DNA of 64,000 bases from Golubevia sp. BC0850 (GCA_012976225.1 JAAVVG010000008.1:496001-560000); one strand, 5' to 3'; numbered from the stretch's first letter, positions 11,201 through 23,285 are shown. The notes: generated from the letters alone by a model not told the origin. Made by a program: numbers and translations.

Positions 11201-11463
11201 CGACCGGTGAAGGTCCTGTGAACCGGAGCGCCACTCGAGTTTCTCTTAGAGTTCTTATTGTTACGTCTGGAAAGAGATCCTTGACTATCAGTTTTGACTC
11301 CTTGAGGTAGTGGTGGAGTAGAAGATCTCAAGTTAAGACGTTGAGGTTGAGCAGAACGAGCTTGCAGACCTGATCCGTCGGTGTTGGTACGAGTTGGAAG
11401 AGCCAAAGTTGAACTTGCGGCGGTGATTAATAGAATGGAAGAGATAGCGCTAATTTGAACCAT
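8252..11463 (-). CDS. Secreted histidine-rich protein with Kex2-type repeats, nine exons
   Basis: The spliced frame gives 829 residues: exons 11089-11463, 10939-10968, 10801-10841 plus base 10800, 10598-10696, 10321-10518, 10208-10243, 10034-10126, 9922-9951 and 8252-9838. All junctions are phase 0. Residues 1-22 are a signal peptide. Residues 109-306 carry histidine-alternating stretches such as HGHGHSHEH, HDHGHNHDHN and HDHSHEHVHE. KR pairs at about 227-228, 266-267, 307-308 and 315-316 bound two similar units. The C-terminal exon has a folded part with NWCATF, LELWPC and SQRFAFDSNTGDL, like segments of basidiomycete extracellular proteins with a ricin-B-type look, then a long Ala/Pro/Ser/acidic low-complexity tail. 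Secretion and KR sites suggest processing in the Golgi; metal binding by the His runs is inference. No function is known to me. Confidence 0.85.
9818..10386 (-). repeat. Two KR-bounded histidine-rich repeat units
   Basis: Unit 1 (residues about 229-265, 37 residues, 15 His) and unit 2 (about 268-306, 39 residues, 14 His) share the order HWYDHH, a HDH..HSHEH run, and HIHSH-KR-EE. Each unit is spread over three exons in the same pattern: end of a longer exon, a whole 30-36 nt microexon, start of the next exon. This points to duplication of an exon pair. Confidence 0.8.
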
Positions 11464-11723
11464 GTTGAAAGGAGGGGGAAGGGTTGTTGTTGTTGGTTTG
11501 TAGTGAAAAGAGAGTGAAAGATGAAAAGGGGGTTATTGAAAGTGGGGTTAGAGATCAACTCTGAAAGAAGAAGTAGGAAAAGATTAAGAAAGAAAGTGGG
11601 GGATAAAGAGTCGCCTGGACTTATTAAAGAGAGAAGGAGAAGAGGAAGAAAGAGGAGGAAGAGGAGAGAAGACGGTAGGATGTGGGTGATAGGGAAGAAG
11701 GAGGGAAATCTTAAAACATTGGC

Positions 11724-11733
11724 CTTTTATACT
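11724..11733 (-). promoter_or_regulatory. TATA-like box of the histidine-rich gene
   Basis: GTATAAAAGG on the minus strand, about 260 bp upstream of the ATG at 11463. The distance is long for a TATA box, so a spliced or long leader would be needed. Confidence 0.35.
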
Positions 11734-12125
11734 AAGGATTTTGGCTCGTATTTGAAAGCTTGCATAAGAATAGAAGTTCATAGAGCAACTTGAGTTTTTT
11801 TTCTTTTTTTTTGAGGAATGTTGATGGGAGGGGAACTGAAAGTGTGAGACATGGACTGTCTTGCGCTTTTAGAAGGGCCGAACCCAGAATAGTCCCTCAG
11901 CACCTTTTGACGTGATGAATATACATACTTGATTGCTTCAATTCGGTTAATTAATGGAAAGAAGGAATGGAAAAGCAGGAAGGAGAGAAAAAGTTGAGGA
12001 AGGGAAGGGAAGGACGGGAAGAGGCGGAGCTGGAAATGGAAATCCAAGTGATAACAATCTTTCACCACCTCGCCTCATCTTCCCCTCTCTAACAACCTTC
12101 CCTACATAGTCCAAAAGCGAATTAA

Positions 12126-13806
12126 ATGGTTCATCCAGCCATTATTGCCAGCGCCGTGACAGCAGGGGTCGGAGCAGCAGTCGTGAGTAGAAGAACCTCT
12201 TGGTCGTTAGGAAGCAGTGCTCAGTATTCGGGACTCATCCACCTTTTCAACTTTCCAGGCCTTTGAAATCAGCGTCTTCAAACCCTGGAGACAAGAGAAT
12301 TGGCCAGATGGAATCGGAGAAGGTATCAAGAGAGAATTGAGAAGAACAAGAGAGGATTTCCGAGAAGCAGCTCAAGAAATTAGAGACTTAGCAAATGGAA
12401 GAGCTCCTAGAGGAGCAGTTCATCGCAGAGATGGGAACAATGAAAGAAGACCCAACAATAGACACACCAGAGGAGGTAGAGCTCAAGATACTGATAGTGG
12501 AAGTGAAGATGACTATGGATCAGATGAGGTAGGAGGAGGTCGAAACAAGTTGGATAGATCAGTTTCGGTTCATGGAGGTGATGAATTCGAAATGCATGAG
12601 ACTGAAGTTCTCAGACAGAGAGAAAGATTGAGAAAAATGTTTGGTGATAATAGTGGCAATGAAATGAGAAATAGAAGAGGCGTTGGACCTTCGAAGGTGA
12701 GTAGATTGAGTTGAAGTGGGTTGAGACACTCAGCAAGTGGATTGGGAAAGGTAGCTCTGGACAAAGCTTGGGCTGGGTGGATCATAAACTCCTGTAAGGA
12801 TTGAAATATCAACAACTGGGTTCTATGTGTGGAACGTCCATCTTGGACTTCTCTCATGACTCATGCTGACACTCTCTGCATTTGCCCTCAGACTTCGGAT
12901 CTTACTTCTTCCAACCAAACATTACCCTCTCATTCTCAATCTCATCACTTCGAACCTGAATCTCCTCATCACGAGATTGGAACTTCTTCTCCAACTCTTT
13001 CTTCAAGATCAGCAGATGCAGACCTAGACGACGCCATCTCTCATCTTGGTTCTTCTGACTACCTTCCAGATCTATCACAACATCAACAACAACTGAATAG
13101 AGGTCCAGAGGTTACCGATGGGAGAAACTCGGTTCTCTTCGATTTCGAAGAAGGCGGAAGTGCTGAAGCTCCTGCCCTTCCTCCAAAACCTGAGGCTTAT
13201 TCCAATCAGCAGGATTCCGTTTGGTCACTTACTGAAGGGAATCAAAGTGGAAACGTCACTCCCAAATCCTCTTCTTCTCCAGTCATTCAAGCTAGACCTC
13301 AACCTTCATCTCAAAACGTAGAGACTACTCCAACTACCATTTCAAATGCCTCTTGGGATCAAGATCAAGATCACGATTTAGATCTAGTTAGTCCTCCGGA
13401 AAGCTTATCGAATGGTTGGGAACAGGAATCGAACTTCTCCTTTCCAGCTTCAAATTCAAATAATGTTTCAAGAACTGCTTCTCTTGATGGAAGAGAGGAA
13501 GAGATTGTGGTTTTGTCTCCCTCTACTAACGGAAGTCTCAATAACGCTAGGAACGATCACAACCCTTTCGAAGAAGCTTGGGTTGTTGATGAAGAGGAAG
13601 AGGAGGAAGATCGAAAAGCTAGAGACCAATTATCTAGATCTCAATCTCAATCTCAAAGCACTTTGAGGCAAATTCAAGACAACATCTCTGAATCTGGTGA
13701 TTCTTGGGCTGAATTGGAAAGTGAAAACGATTCGGTTAAGGTTGACACTCAAGGACTAGCTCAGAGTTCTAATGATTGGAGTGGAAGTCAAAGCAGTTTG
13801 CTTTGA
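12126..13806 (+). CDS. Membrane-anchored, mostly disordered protein of unknown function
   Basis: Three exons (12126-12182, 12259-12696, 12892-13806) give 469 residues. Residues 4-23 (AIIASAVTAGVGAAV then AFEI) form one hydrophobic segment that can anchor the N-terminus in a membrane. Next comes KPWRQENWPDGIGEGI and a charged helix (about 35-70, KRELRRTREDFREAAQEI). The rest is low-complexity: Ser, Gln and acidic runs, an EEEEEED stretch and a basic N-terminal half. Near the C-terminus GDSWAELESE fits an Atg8-interacting motif (W-x-x-L after an acid). I do not recognise the family. It could be an organelle-surface adaptor, but that rests only on layout. The ATG is well placed, and all junctions keep the frame. 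Confidence 0.8.
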
Positions 13807-14386
13807 AACAAGCAATTCTAACTTCAAGATACTGCTCTCCTTCTATTGATGCTTCCTCTGGTAACTTCAAACTCTTTCATGAAACATACACGAACAATGT
13901 AACATACCGTCTCATATTTCTCCATTCTCAGATGTTCAACTTTCTCCTCACATTTCTTTCAATTCCACAAACTTCAACACTTCTTCAAGTCAGCTTCTTC
14001 ACTTCAGTTTTTCTGTACTATCACACTCTGTCGTCCTACTCCTTTGCTTATCACTTCTTCATACACGCTTCTTGTTTCAACTTCGTTTTCATTTGACGTG
14101 TCTCTGGCTACGCGAACTTTCCATGAAGAGCTCAAAGAAGCTGTGACAATTCAAAGAGACGATACAGCATGACAAGAGTTTGGTCGCCGAAGAGAAGTCG
14201 CAATCTCTCGCCTCGAAGCGTCTCGTGGTCGCGCTGTTCTCCTCTTGCGGGTCTGACTTCTGAGCAGTCCTATCTGCGACTGATAGCAGGGTTCGATTAT
14301 TTTGAATTCAAGTAGTGCAAAAGTTCAATACAAGATGTAGATGGAAGACGAAGAAGCGTTAAAGGCGAAACGCTAACGTAGTGCGA
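13807..14386. other. Convergent intergenic region
   Basis: 3' flanks of two convergent genes. The left half is pyrimidine-rich, as expected for a 3' UTR. No gene, tRNA or repeat was seen. Confidence 0.5.
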
Positions 14387-16832
14387 TCACTTGCTCAACT
14401 CGGCTTCACTGATCTGTCCTAGTAAGAACTTCTGAAGCTTGAAACCGACTGGAGGGTCGTCTTGAGGGATCATATGACCACTGCTGAGAATGTTGTCGAC
14501 GAAAGCTGATTCGAAAAAGAGGGAGTAGAGAGAATGATCAGCGCTGTTCACATCGAGCCTCAAGATTTGAAGGATTCGAACTCTAGGTTCAAGACTTTCT
14601 TCTCAGCTCTACCAGCCCTAGATTCTTAGGTATAGCATTTGAAACTCACTCAATCCTCTCTCTGTGTGGTATCTTCCTTTTGTTTGACCTTCGACTATGA
14701 GAGTCTTGTTTGGTTGAGTCTGGAATCCTTGCTTTCCTCCCCAAGTCATGTTCTGCAACGAGGAGAAGTGGAGAAGATATCGAGGTCAGAAAAAAGGAAG
14801 AGAATTTAGCTAGGAAAGAGAGGTCAATTCCTACGCCACTCGTCGCTCTTTCCACCCAGTCTCGTCTACACCAGGAGGCATTGAATTTGATTCACCCGCA
14901 CTCACCTGAATTCCGAGAGCGCTTCCGGTTCCGATCAAGACGAAATCCAGAGCTCCGTGTTGGATGACAGTGCGAACGCTGTTTGAAATGACCCCAGGAA
15001 GAATTGACTCATTAGGAGGAGGAGAAGTATCTTTTCTGAGAACTCCATCGACACATTCAACCCATTGTTTCTTCGGGTCTACATGTATGGCTTTCTTGAA
15101 AGCTTCACCTCCTCCTTTAGTTGCGTTGTTGAGCCAGTTGTCGGTAAAAGGTTCCGCGTTGGCAGGGGGATAGCCTAGAGGATCGTAGACTGTGAGAGCG
15201 CGAAGAGAGTGCGAAGAGAGTCAAAAAGAATTTCATTAGAGAGCGTTGCCATGAAAGGACAAGAGGAAAGAGTGTGACTAGAAGGGCAGGGGTGAAGAGA
15301 ATTGGGACGGGTGGCCGAGAGTCGCGACATGTTACTCACTGAGCTTGCTATCCTTCACGTTGTAAACATTGAAGTTAGGATTAACTTCACTTGCTAGAGT
15401 AGCTACATCACCCCAAGGTCTGTAGTTCTTTCCGTATTTGGAAGGCAACTTGATAGGACCTTTTGGAGGGTATTGAAGGTTCTTCTTGACAAAATCGGTC
15501 ATGCCGTTTTTGGAAGCGTCGTTTTTCAATTGTTGAATGACTGAATCGTTGAAGCCAAAGTATTGGTTGTTCTCCAACACGAATTCTACAGCAGGTAAAT
15601 CTTCTCCAAAGTAGTCATTGACGAAAGAGGGATCATTAATAGCAATTCCTTTCAAATTAAGTCCTTTCTTCTTGTTCTCGTGAGCAGAGCGTTGGTAAAT
15701 CTTATCCGCGATGTATGGGATGTACTTTCCGGCGTAGCTCTCTCCTGTTTTGGCAAAGTAGAAGGAGTAAGAGTCAGGAGAAGTAAAAGAGAAACCTCTG
15801 TTCGTTTGTCACTAGATAAGAACTAACCAGTGATCCATAGCTTCTTGTTCTTCATCTCAGGAAAAGTCTCCATGAACGAGTCGAGGAAATCCCTGAAATC
15901 GGTACTGACTTCATCCTCGTTTGTAGCTGTTGACCTTCCAGTACCAAAGCCCACAGAAACGGGCTGCTCGACCCAAAGAACGTTGGAAAGTTTTGTCCAA
16001 CTGAAATCGCTCTTTACTACGTCTGTGGAATTGAATGGCAGAGCGAAAGGTCCGTTCTCTTGCATGAGTCCTTCTAGGGACGAGCAACCTGGAGTTAGAA
16101 GAAGCAGAAAGTCAGTTTTCGCTTCGCAGAAAAGTTGCTCTCATCCAGCAGAGAGACAACCTCTCCTCCCTTCACCCTCATTTGATGCATGAGACATACC
16201 TGGGCCACCATTTAACCAAATCGCTTAGAGAGAAGAGAACAGAACAGAAGGAGAAGGAGAAAGAGAAAAATGAGAGGGTCGCACCAGCTTTGAAGGGAAG
16301 ATTCTACCTCGCCACTCACTCAGATCTTCCTGTCCGACTTTTGTTTCTGAAGGAAACATCCAGAAGAAGAACTTCCTAGGATCTGAGGCTTTTCCATTTA
16401 GAGGGTGTAATCCAGCCCACTGTGTAGGAAAAAGACGGGGAAGACAGGTCAGTAGCGGACCTGTTGCTGCATTCTGTAAAGAGCGTCCATTTTGATTACA
16501 AACTGAAGGCCCCAAATCGAAAGGAATCCCTGGAACTCTGGAAGAGACGAGGTACTCTGAAGAAGAGAGATGGAAAACGTCAGGTCAGCGAGTCGATCAT
16601 AAGCGAGAGTGAGGTATCAGTGAGTGGACTCCTCTTTCGTTTCTTGTTCTCTCTCTCAATGTTGGAAGAGTGATGACGTTCTCCTACTTTCTATGTCCTT
16701 GGATAGGGGTCGAAACGAATGAGTCCCTGCTTGACACTTACGCTTCGAAGCCTTGGAGTTGAAAGGCAACTTGTGAGTGGCAGCAGAAACCAAAGAAGCT
16801 GCCAGAGTTGCAACAGCGATAGAGAACTTCAT
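14387..16832 (-). CDS. Secreted serine carboxypeptidase (peptidase family S10)
   Basis: Signal peptide at the start (MKFSIAVATLAASLVSAA), then LNGGPGCSS-type context leading into MQENGPFALPFN and NVLWVEQPVSVGFGTG, both S10 hallmarks. The catalytic serine sits in GESYAGKYIPYIADKI, the aspartate in GALDFVLIGTGSALG, and the histidine in SSGHMIPQDDPP. S10 enzymes remove C-terminal residues from peptides at acidic pH, in vacuole or outside the cell. No C-terminal membrane segment is seen, so it is not a Kex1-type Golgi enzyme by layout; the protein ends LLGQISEAELSK. Several introns interrupt the gene. It lies between two genes for secreted KR-containing precursors, but nothing in the sequence ties them together functionally. 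Confidence 0.9.
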
Positions 16833-17464
16833 CTTGAAGAGTTCTGAAAGAAGAGTGGATGGTCTTGAGAAGAAGAAGAAGAAGAAAGCAAAAAGACATT
16901 CGCAATCGGGTGGAAGCCATTTGGCGAGCTAGTGAGTTCTTCGGAATTCGGAATCGCCGGTTGGAAGCCGCGGCTGCGTGGTGATAACAAGATAAGCATC
17001 TAGAAATAGATCGTTTTACAACAAAATAGAACTCGAAGAACGAGCGGAAGAAAGAAGGCACTAGGTGTCACGTGTCGAGAGAGAGCGAGAGAGAGGACAG
17101 AACACGCCTCGAAGAAGGTATAGGTCGTCAAAGAAGTCACATAGGAAGAGAACCCAGCAAGATAAAGTACAAGGAAAGAATGAACAAAAGAATAGGGCTA
17201 TCTAAAGAAGAATTTTTTAGGACCAAACCAGGGTCAATGCTTGCGAGAACATAAGAGAAAAGAACGGTGACAAATATAGAGAGATGAGAAGAAGACTAGA
17301 GATTGAAGATAGAGAGAAAAAAGGTTGTGAAACTGTTTTTGAGGAATTGATTTTTGAGGGTTACGTTATTGTTGAGACTGGAGAGTGAAAAAGAAGCTTG
17401 ACCCATGACATAAGTTGTTTTGTTTGATGAAAGCTCGCGAGAACCGTGTTTGCGTGTCTAGTTT
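16833..17464. other. Intergenic region between two minus-strand genes
   Basis: Promoter side of the carboxypeptidase and 3' flank region of its upstream neighbour's locus. Purine-rich on the plus strand (many GAGA/AAGAA runs). No supported gene. Confidence 0.45.
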
Positions 17465-20400
17465 CTATACGACAGCAGCTGCCAAATTAGAACCTCTAGA
17501 AGGAGACATAGGCATTCCACTGTTTTCAGAAGTTAATCTAGGACTTGTAGGAGGAGGACTTGGACTTGGACTAGAACTCATTGGAGGACCTTGATAAGAA
17601 AAACCAGTTGAGACCGTAGTAATAACAGCAGAAACTGGTAAAGCAGAACTAGCTGGAATAGGTAAGGGTAAAGAAAGAGATAAGAAAGGCATAGGGTTTT
17701 CTGAAAGACTTCCATTAACTCCAAGATTTGCTAAACCACCACTTGCGATTGAATGAGATAAACCATTGATCGAAGATGGAGATCCTCCAGAATTGGCATT
17801 GATTGAAGTGAGAGAAGCGTGAACACTATGTGTAAACCTTTCTGGAGCTTGAAAGAACGGTAGAGTCTTACGTGCTGCTAGAGGGTTTGAGAAATCTCTC
17901 CAAGATGGTAGGAGATCATCTACGAAGTTGGTGCAGAATTCTCTCCATGGAGTTAGCTTTGAAGCGATGAAGACTGACGAGGTGGGATCTCTCTGTGAAA
18001 GGGAGTGGAGCAAAACGGAAAAAGCTGTCAGCTGCTATTTGCTCTCCTTTGCTGGAAGTCGTCACACAAAAAACCCCGAAATCGTGAACTCACAGAAAGG
18101 AAATAGTCACTCTTGGCTTGAGCAAAACCTTCCCGACCACCCGAACCCAATCCGCCACGAGCTCCAACTTTGTTCTTAGCCCAGGTCATCAACCATTTCA
18201 AGGTATTCCAAGCTTCTGGATCCTTCAGGAAGGTAGACATCTTAGCTTCTTCAAAATCCTTTTGATTGACATTTGGAGATGGTAAAACTCTTTTCCCACT
18301 GATGTAAATCACTTGAGTCAATTGAGCACACAACTCTTGAGGAGTGGTAACCTCTGATACGACATCGAAATGAGAGAAGTTGTACTTCGAAGGGTCTGAA
18401 AAGGATAACAAAGCGCAGATCCCACTGTCTTCGCTACTGCAGAAAGGCAAAGCCTCAGAGGTAGGAGTTGGAACTTCACACTGTTGAGACAAGTCGAGGG
18501 AAGGGGAAGCGATTCTGTCAGAAGCGGATAGGAACTGTTGACCTTCAGAATCTTTTCGAAGTACTCACGTAGAAGCCACCGTCAGTTCTCAGGAAATTCA
18601 TCCAATGAGGATTTGAATCCGTAAAACCTTCAAAAGGTAAAGCAATAGCCAACGTAGAACAACTTCCAATCGACTTTCTCTTAACTTTCTCATTGATATA
18701 TTTTTGAACTGAGGCGTGAGCTAGAATTGAAAGTGGTGGATTAAGAGGTGGATGTTCCAAAGTAGGAGAGATATAACCTGCATGAGCTGACACGGTTCCA
18801 GAAGCTGTGAGACCAGACTCAGAAGAAGGAGAGGAAAGTTCTGGAAGAGTTCCACCTGGGGAGAGACCTTGATGACGAGAAGCTTGCATGACTCTTTGAA
18901 TGTCTCCAGTACAACTGTAGATGAAGTGAGTGACTCCTTCGTTAGCAGCAGCGTCGACCACCAACTTCCCTCTCTTTTCGATGATATTAGCTTCCTCTTC
19001 AGCTGTCAACGTTTTGTTCGAGGATCCAGTGTTACCACACATAGCAGATCCAACGGCGAAACCATCACGATCGATAGGTGCAACCTATTGGATAGGGGGA
19101 TGGATGGGCGAAGAAGGGTCAGTAGGGAGGTCTCGACGTCGTCGTCTCCTATCTTCCATCTTCAGCTCGTCCCACTTCCTCTTCACCCTCCCGAACCCGT
19201 TGACCATCCTTTATGTTCAGTTCTTCACTCACCAAGACCCCCCAAGCACCGTCCAACGCTGCAGTCAAACCAGATTTGACCAACCCTTGCTGCTTATCCT
19301 CTTCCTCACTATTCTCGTCCAACCCTTCCAACTCTTCGAAATCCACATAAGAGAGTTCAACACCTCTAGCTCTCAATTGAAAAGCAACATCACCATCAAC
19401 TTCGCTGTCTTTATGACTTCTCAAAATAGCTCTAACTCTCCAAGGAGGCTGATGTGAAGTTTGACCGTCCTCAACTTTTGGACTATTACTTCTTGAAGGA
19501 GTATTGATTAAACCATTTTCAATCTTGGAAGTTCCTCCTCTATTCTCTAATGCAGAAGGTAAAGTCAAAGAAAAGTTTGACGTGATTCCTAAACTTGAAG
19601 ATCTGGTTTTCAAAGCTGAATTCCCACCAACATCAGGTGGTTCCCTTAAAGTTTGACCACTAGTTGATTTGATTGCAGTTGGCATGATTGTGACTAACCT
19701 TGGAGTTGGTGAAGAAGCATCTGAATCTGTTGAAGTGGTTGGTGAATTTCCATCTGGTGAGAATCCTAATAGACCGTCTCCAGTAACTCCTCCCACTGGA
19801 ACTTCAACTTCCATCGGGTCAGAACTTCCATCGAAATTTAATGGTGTTGTGACTGAAAATGGTGAAGCATGTTCTATTGAACCTGGAGTTCCACCTTCAG
19901 ATAAGGGTGGAGTTGAAATTGAACCATTTGTAGAAGTAGCCAAAAAGCTATCATCCAAGAAAGGACCTAACCTTTGATTTGAAACTGCAGTTGTAGAAGT
20001 GAGTAAAGAGAAAGGAATTGGATGCAGATCTGTAGAAGTTGAAGGAGGTGCAGTTGAAGGTCTTGTAGTAGTTGGACTATGATTAATCTTCTGGTGGTGG
20101 TGGTAGTCTTCAATCGCTTCTTGTTGAGTTGGAACTACTTCTTGAATTGAAGCAGAAGTAGTTGGTGGATTCTTTGGAGGTGGTGGCCAAGAAGTTGAAT
20201 CTGTAACTCTAGAAGATGATCTTGCTGTCGCAGTGTTTGGATTGGTTCTGGTGGTGTTTAAGAGTTGAGGTTGAGGATGAGGATGAGAATGATCTAAATC
20301 TGCGTTGGCTTGACGTTCTAAGATCGCATCGTTGAATGCTTGTGCGTTGGCATCTAGTAATGCTGAAATCACTGAAGATCCTTGTTCACTTTCTGAGAGG

Positions 20401-20606
20401 AGCAAAGGGAGATTCGAGTCAGTTTGGGGTTGTCGTCAAGGAGGTAGCTAATCTGCTGGTAGAACAACACCCATGGCAAGAGACTCACCTCCTCCGAGCA
20501 CCACGATTAGCTTGGTAGTGGAATTGATTTCATCATTCGATTGAAATGAATTCAAAGCTTCTTGATCTGATAATCCATTCCCACTTTGAGCTGTGGCTGG
20601 TAGCAT
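17465..20606 (-). CDS. NmrA-like NAD(P)-binding protein with large disordered insertion
   Basis: Exons read: start at ATG 20606 (an upstream TTG frame was rejected), KLIVVLGGGESEQGSSVISALL as a NmrA-type Rossmann loop split by an intron, then about 290 low-complexity residues rich in Ser, Thr, Pro and His. The fold resumes with WRVRAILRS, GVELSYVDFEEL, GLTAALDGAWGVL, then EKRGKLVVDAAANEGVTHFIYSC and, later, SKLTPWREFCTNFV. The order beta-strand, VRA-strand, ADL-like strand, ALxGAxGVF and AAxxxGVxHFIYS matches NmrA/HSCARG proteins, which sense NAD(P) redox state and bind regulators rather than catalyse. The insertion between helix 1 and strand 2 is unusual. The tail is again Ser/Pro-rich and ends NLAAAVV. 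Function is inferred from fold only. Confidence 0.75.
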
Positions 20607-21135
20607 AGAGAGAATGGGAGGTAGAAGAGGGAGGTGTTGGGTCGTGTGCCTGACTGAAAGTTCCAAGGAAGGATTCGATTCTTGCTACTAGAAATTGAAG
20701 GCTCTGAAAAGGGAGAAAGGATAAGAAAGGATAAGAGAAGAAGTGGAAAAGGAATGGGAGAGGGAGAGGAGAAAGGAAAGAGTTGGGAAAGGGGGGAGGA
20801 GGAGGACGTTGCGATGGATGAACCTCTCTCCTTCTGGATCGGAGTTGTTGTTGTCGTTTCAAGCTCGATCCTCTTTCCGGTTTTTGTTGAATCGACTGTC
20901 AGTTTTGCTTTGTCGATCCTTTGGCTGCATACTGTACGTAAGCTGTATGTAAGGAGAGTAAGACATCCTCCGGACTGAAGATTCAGATTCAGGCACTGTT
21001 CTACTCTGCAAGAAGATTCTGGGTTACTCGACCAACAAACCCTCCTTCTTTCAACTTCTAGTCTCTTACAAGACTCTAACACATATTTACACATAATGTA
21101 CATACAATTAGCATGAAGAGCAAAGCCAGAGGGAA
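20607..21135. other. Intergenic region
   Basis: Promoter side of the NmrA-like gene and 3' flank of the OGG1 gene. G/A-rich stretch at 20700-20810 on the plus strand is a pyrimidine tract for the minus-strand promoter. No gene seen. Confidence 0.45.
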
Positions 21136-23285
21136 TCAAACAGCACCAGCTGCTTTCGCTCTAGCTCTCCCCTTTTTTGCCACCACCTCCAATTCCCCTT
21201 CTTCCTCTATCTTCACCTTATCCTCAATTTCTCCACTCTCCAAAGTCAATTCATCGACTTTTTCCTTCTTAGCTTCAGGTTGATAATCTTGAAAAGCTCT
21301 GAGATCTGCAGTGAAGATGACCTGCCCAAATCGGATGAACAAGGAGAAATTCATCATTAGTCAACAGCTTTATCGACTCTCCCTTGTTTTGTTTTTTCAA
21401 TTTCTTGGATACCAAAGGAAGGAAGGGAGGAGTAATTTGTACTAACCGAATGAGCCCAACCAGCCCAATCTCCCCACAACTTCCTGAAGCTTTCCGCCAC
21501 TTCCTCGTATCTTGTGGTCTTGATTCCATACCACTTAGACGCGAATGCGAAAACGTGTCTATCAACTGGAATCGAAGAAGGTTGATCTAATGACATTAAT
21601 AAGATGCAATCGCTTACCTGCGGCGGGAAGTGGAGAGGATTGTGTGATGGGAGGCGTCAACGCTAGTCCAAACTGTTACATCAAGAAGACTAGGACACCT
21701 TCTACTTTGGGAATGTCGAAAGAGCACTCCAGCTCTTTCCATCTGTTTATAGTCTTTCGTTCACACTTACCTTTGGACCCACCCCTTGAAACGTTAAGAG
21801 GCGTTCTCTAGCTTCTAAGTATGTCATTTTCCTCAAAGATTCTAAAAATTCGTAGACTCTTGAGTCAGTTTCTGAACCATAATCAACAGGCTCAGGTTTC
21901 ATAATCGGAGCTGGAGTTGAAGTTTGAGAAGGAGTTTCTAAAGCTTTACCTTTACCTTTTCCTTTCTTTGGAACAGGAACTGAAACCGCAGTGATAGAAG
22001 TGGTTGATGCTCTAATTCTTTTACCTCTGCCAGATGTTTCTTCGATCTCAGAAGTTGAAGTACTGACACTTGGAGCAGGAGATAACATCTCTAATTCATT
22101 TCTTCTACCTTTTCCTTTACCTTTCTTTTCCAATCTGATCCTCTCCTTCTCCTCTTGATCTTTTTTGAATTTGACAGAATTCTCTTCACATAACATTTTA
22201 GCTGTGTTGTAGATGTACTTGGCTCTATAACCGAATCCTAAGACTCGAAGCTCTTCTTCTACTCCGGGTTGAGCTAATCTTGAAGGTGGAGGGAATGGAT
22301 GATAGGTAATGGTGTTTGAAATTGGCGTTACTTCATCTTCGAGTTTCGGAGAAGTTGGAGGACCCGGTGGATAGGTATGTGATAGGATTGGATCTGTGAG
22401 AAGATGAGAGTGGAGAAGAGAGTCAGAAAGAGGCGAGGGGATTACGGCTTAAAGGATGACAGCTCACCTGAATAATTGGTTGCCAGTTTCTGTACCATTT
22501 GTCCGATTCTAGCTATGTTATTGTTTGAAGAGCAGATGAAACTTATGCGGGAAGAAGAGGGAGAGGAATGGAGATTAGAATCTAGATCTTCAAGCCATTA
22601 TGTTCTGCCCCGATACTCACGCACAAAGACACTCCCAAGGATCTTGCCTAAGCATTCTAATCCCAGTAAATCTAGTAGCAAACCGCTCAAACACCTTATC
22701 TTTCGCCGCCCATTCCTTATACATCTCGTCTAAGGGAACTTTCAAATTAAGATAGTCTCTCAACCAAACCTCTGTCGAATCTAGTAGTTCAGCCTCTTTG
22801 ATTTCGGAATTCGGGTGATTTAAAGCCTTGAAATAAAGATATCCAGCAGAAGGATCTTGTCTTAACAAGACTACTCTATCTTCAAGACAAAGAGACCATT
22901 CAGTATCAGAAGAGTTCATCTCATCTTTAACCACTGCTTTGCTATCAACTTTGGATTCGCTTTCTGGTGACCCATCTTTTACGTCCGGTTTAACATCTTC
23001 TTGAGAAGCTGGGAACTCAGCCTTGATCTCTGGTTCAGCTTTGATGCATTCTTCTTCGCTCTCGGATTCGATTACACCACTTCCTTCCCCGAGTTTCATC
23101 TTTACTCCTGCTTTTGGAACTGCTGAATGATTTCTTCTATCCCAAACAGCTACTCCTCTCCATCTAAAGGCTTGACCACATTTGTTTGAAACTGTGAGAT
23201 TGAGTAAGATTTCTCCTGAAGAGACTTTTAAGGATCGGAAACCTGGAGGCGGTCTAGGTGGGTTAAGGGTTGAAGATGACGCCAT
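21136..23285 (-). CDS. OGG1: 8-oxoguanine DNA glycosylase
   Basis: Repairs oxidised guanine in nuclear (and possibly mitochondrial) DNA by base excision. Motifs in order: SNKCGQAFRW near the N-terminus, RQDPWECLCA followed by the SSNNNIARI loop that reads the opposite cytosine, GFGYRAKYI, then GVGPKVADCILLMSLDQ with the catalytic lysine of the helix-hairpin-helix and IPVDRHVFAFA with the catalytic aspartate. WGDWAGWAHSVIFTADLRAF matches the last conserved helix. Two insertions lengthen it: an acidic segment at about 60-110, and about 110 basic/Ser residues (KKGKGKGRR, GRGKRIR) between GFGYRA and the hairpin. The C-terminus is Lys/Ala-rich (KKGRARAKAAGAV), possibly a nuclear signal. An upstream TTG frame was rejected for the ATG at 23285. 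Confidence 0.93.

Noticed and set aside
20607-20666. An N-terminal extension of the NmrA-like protein
   Set aside because: It starts with TTG; the first ATG is at 20606.
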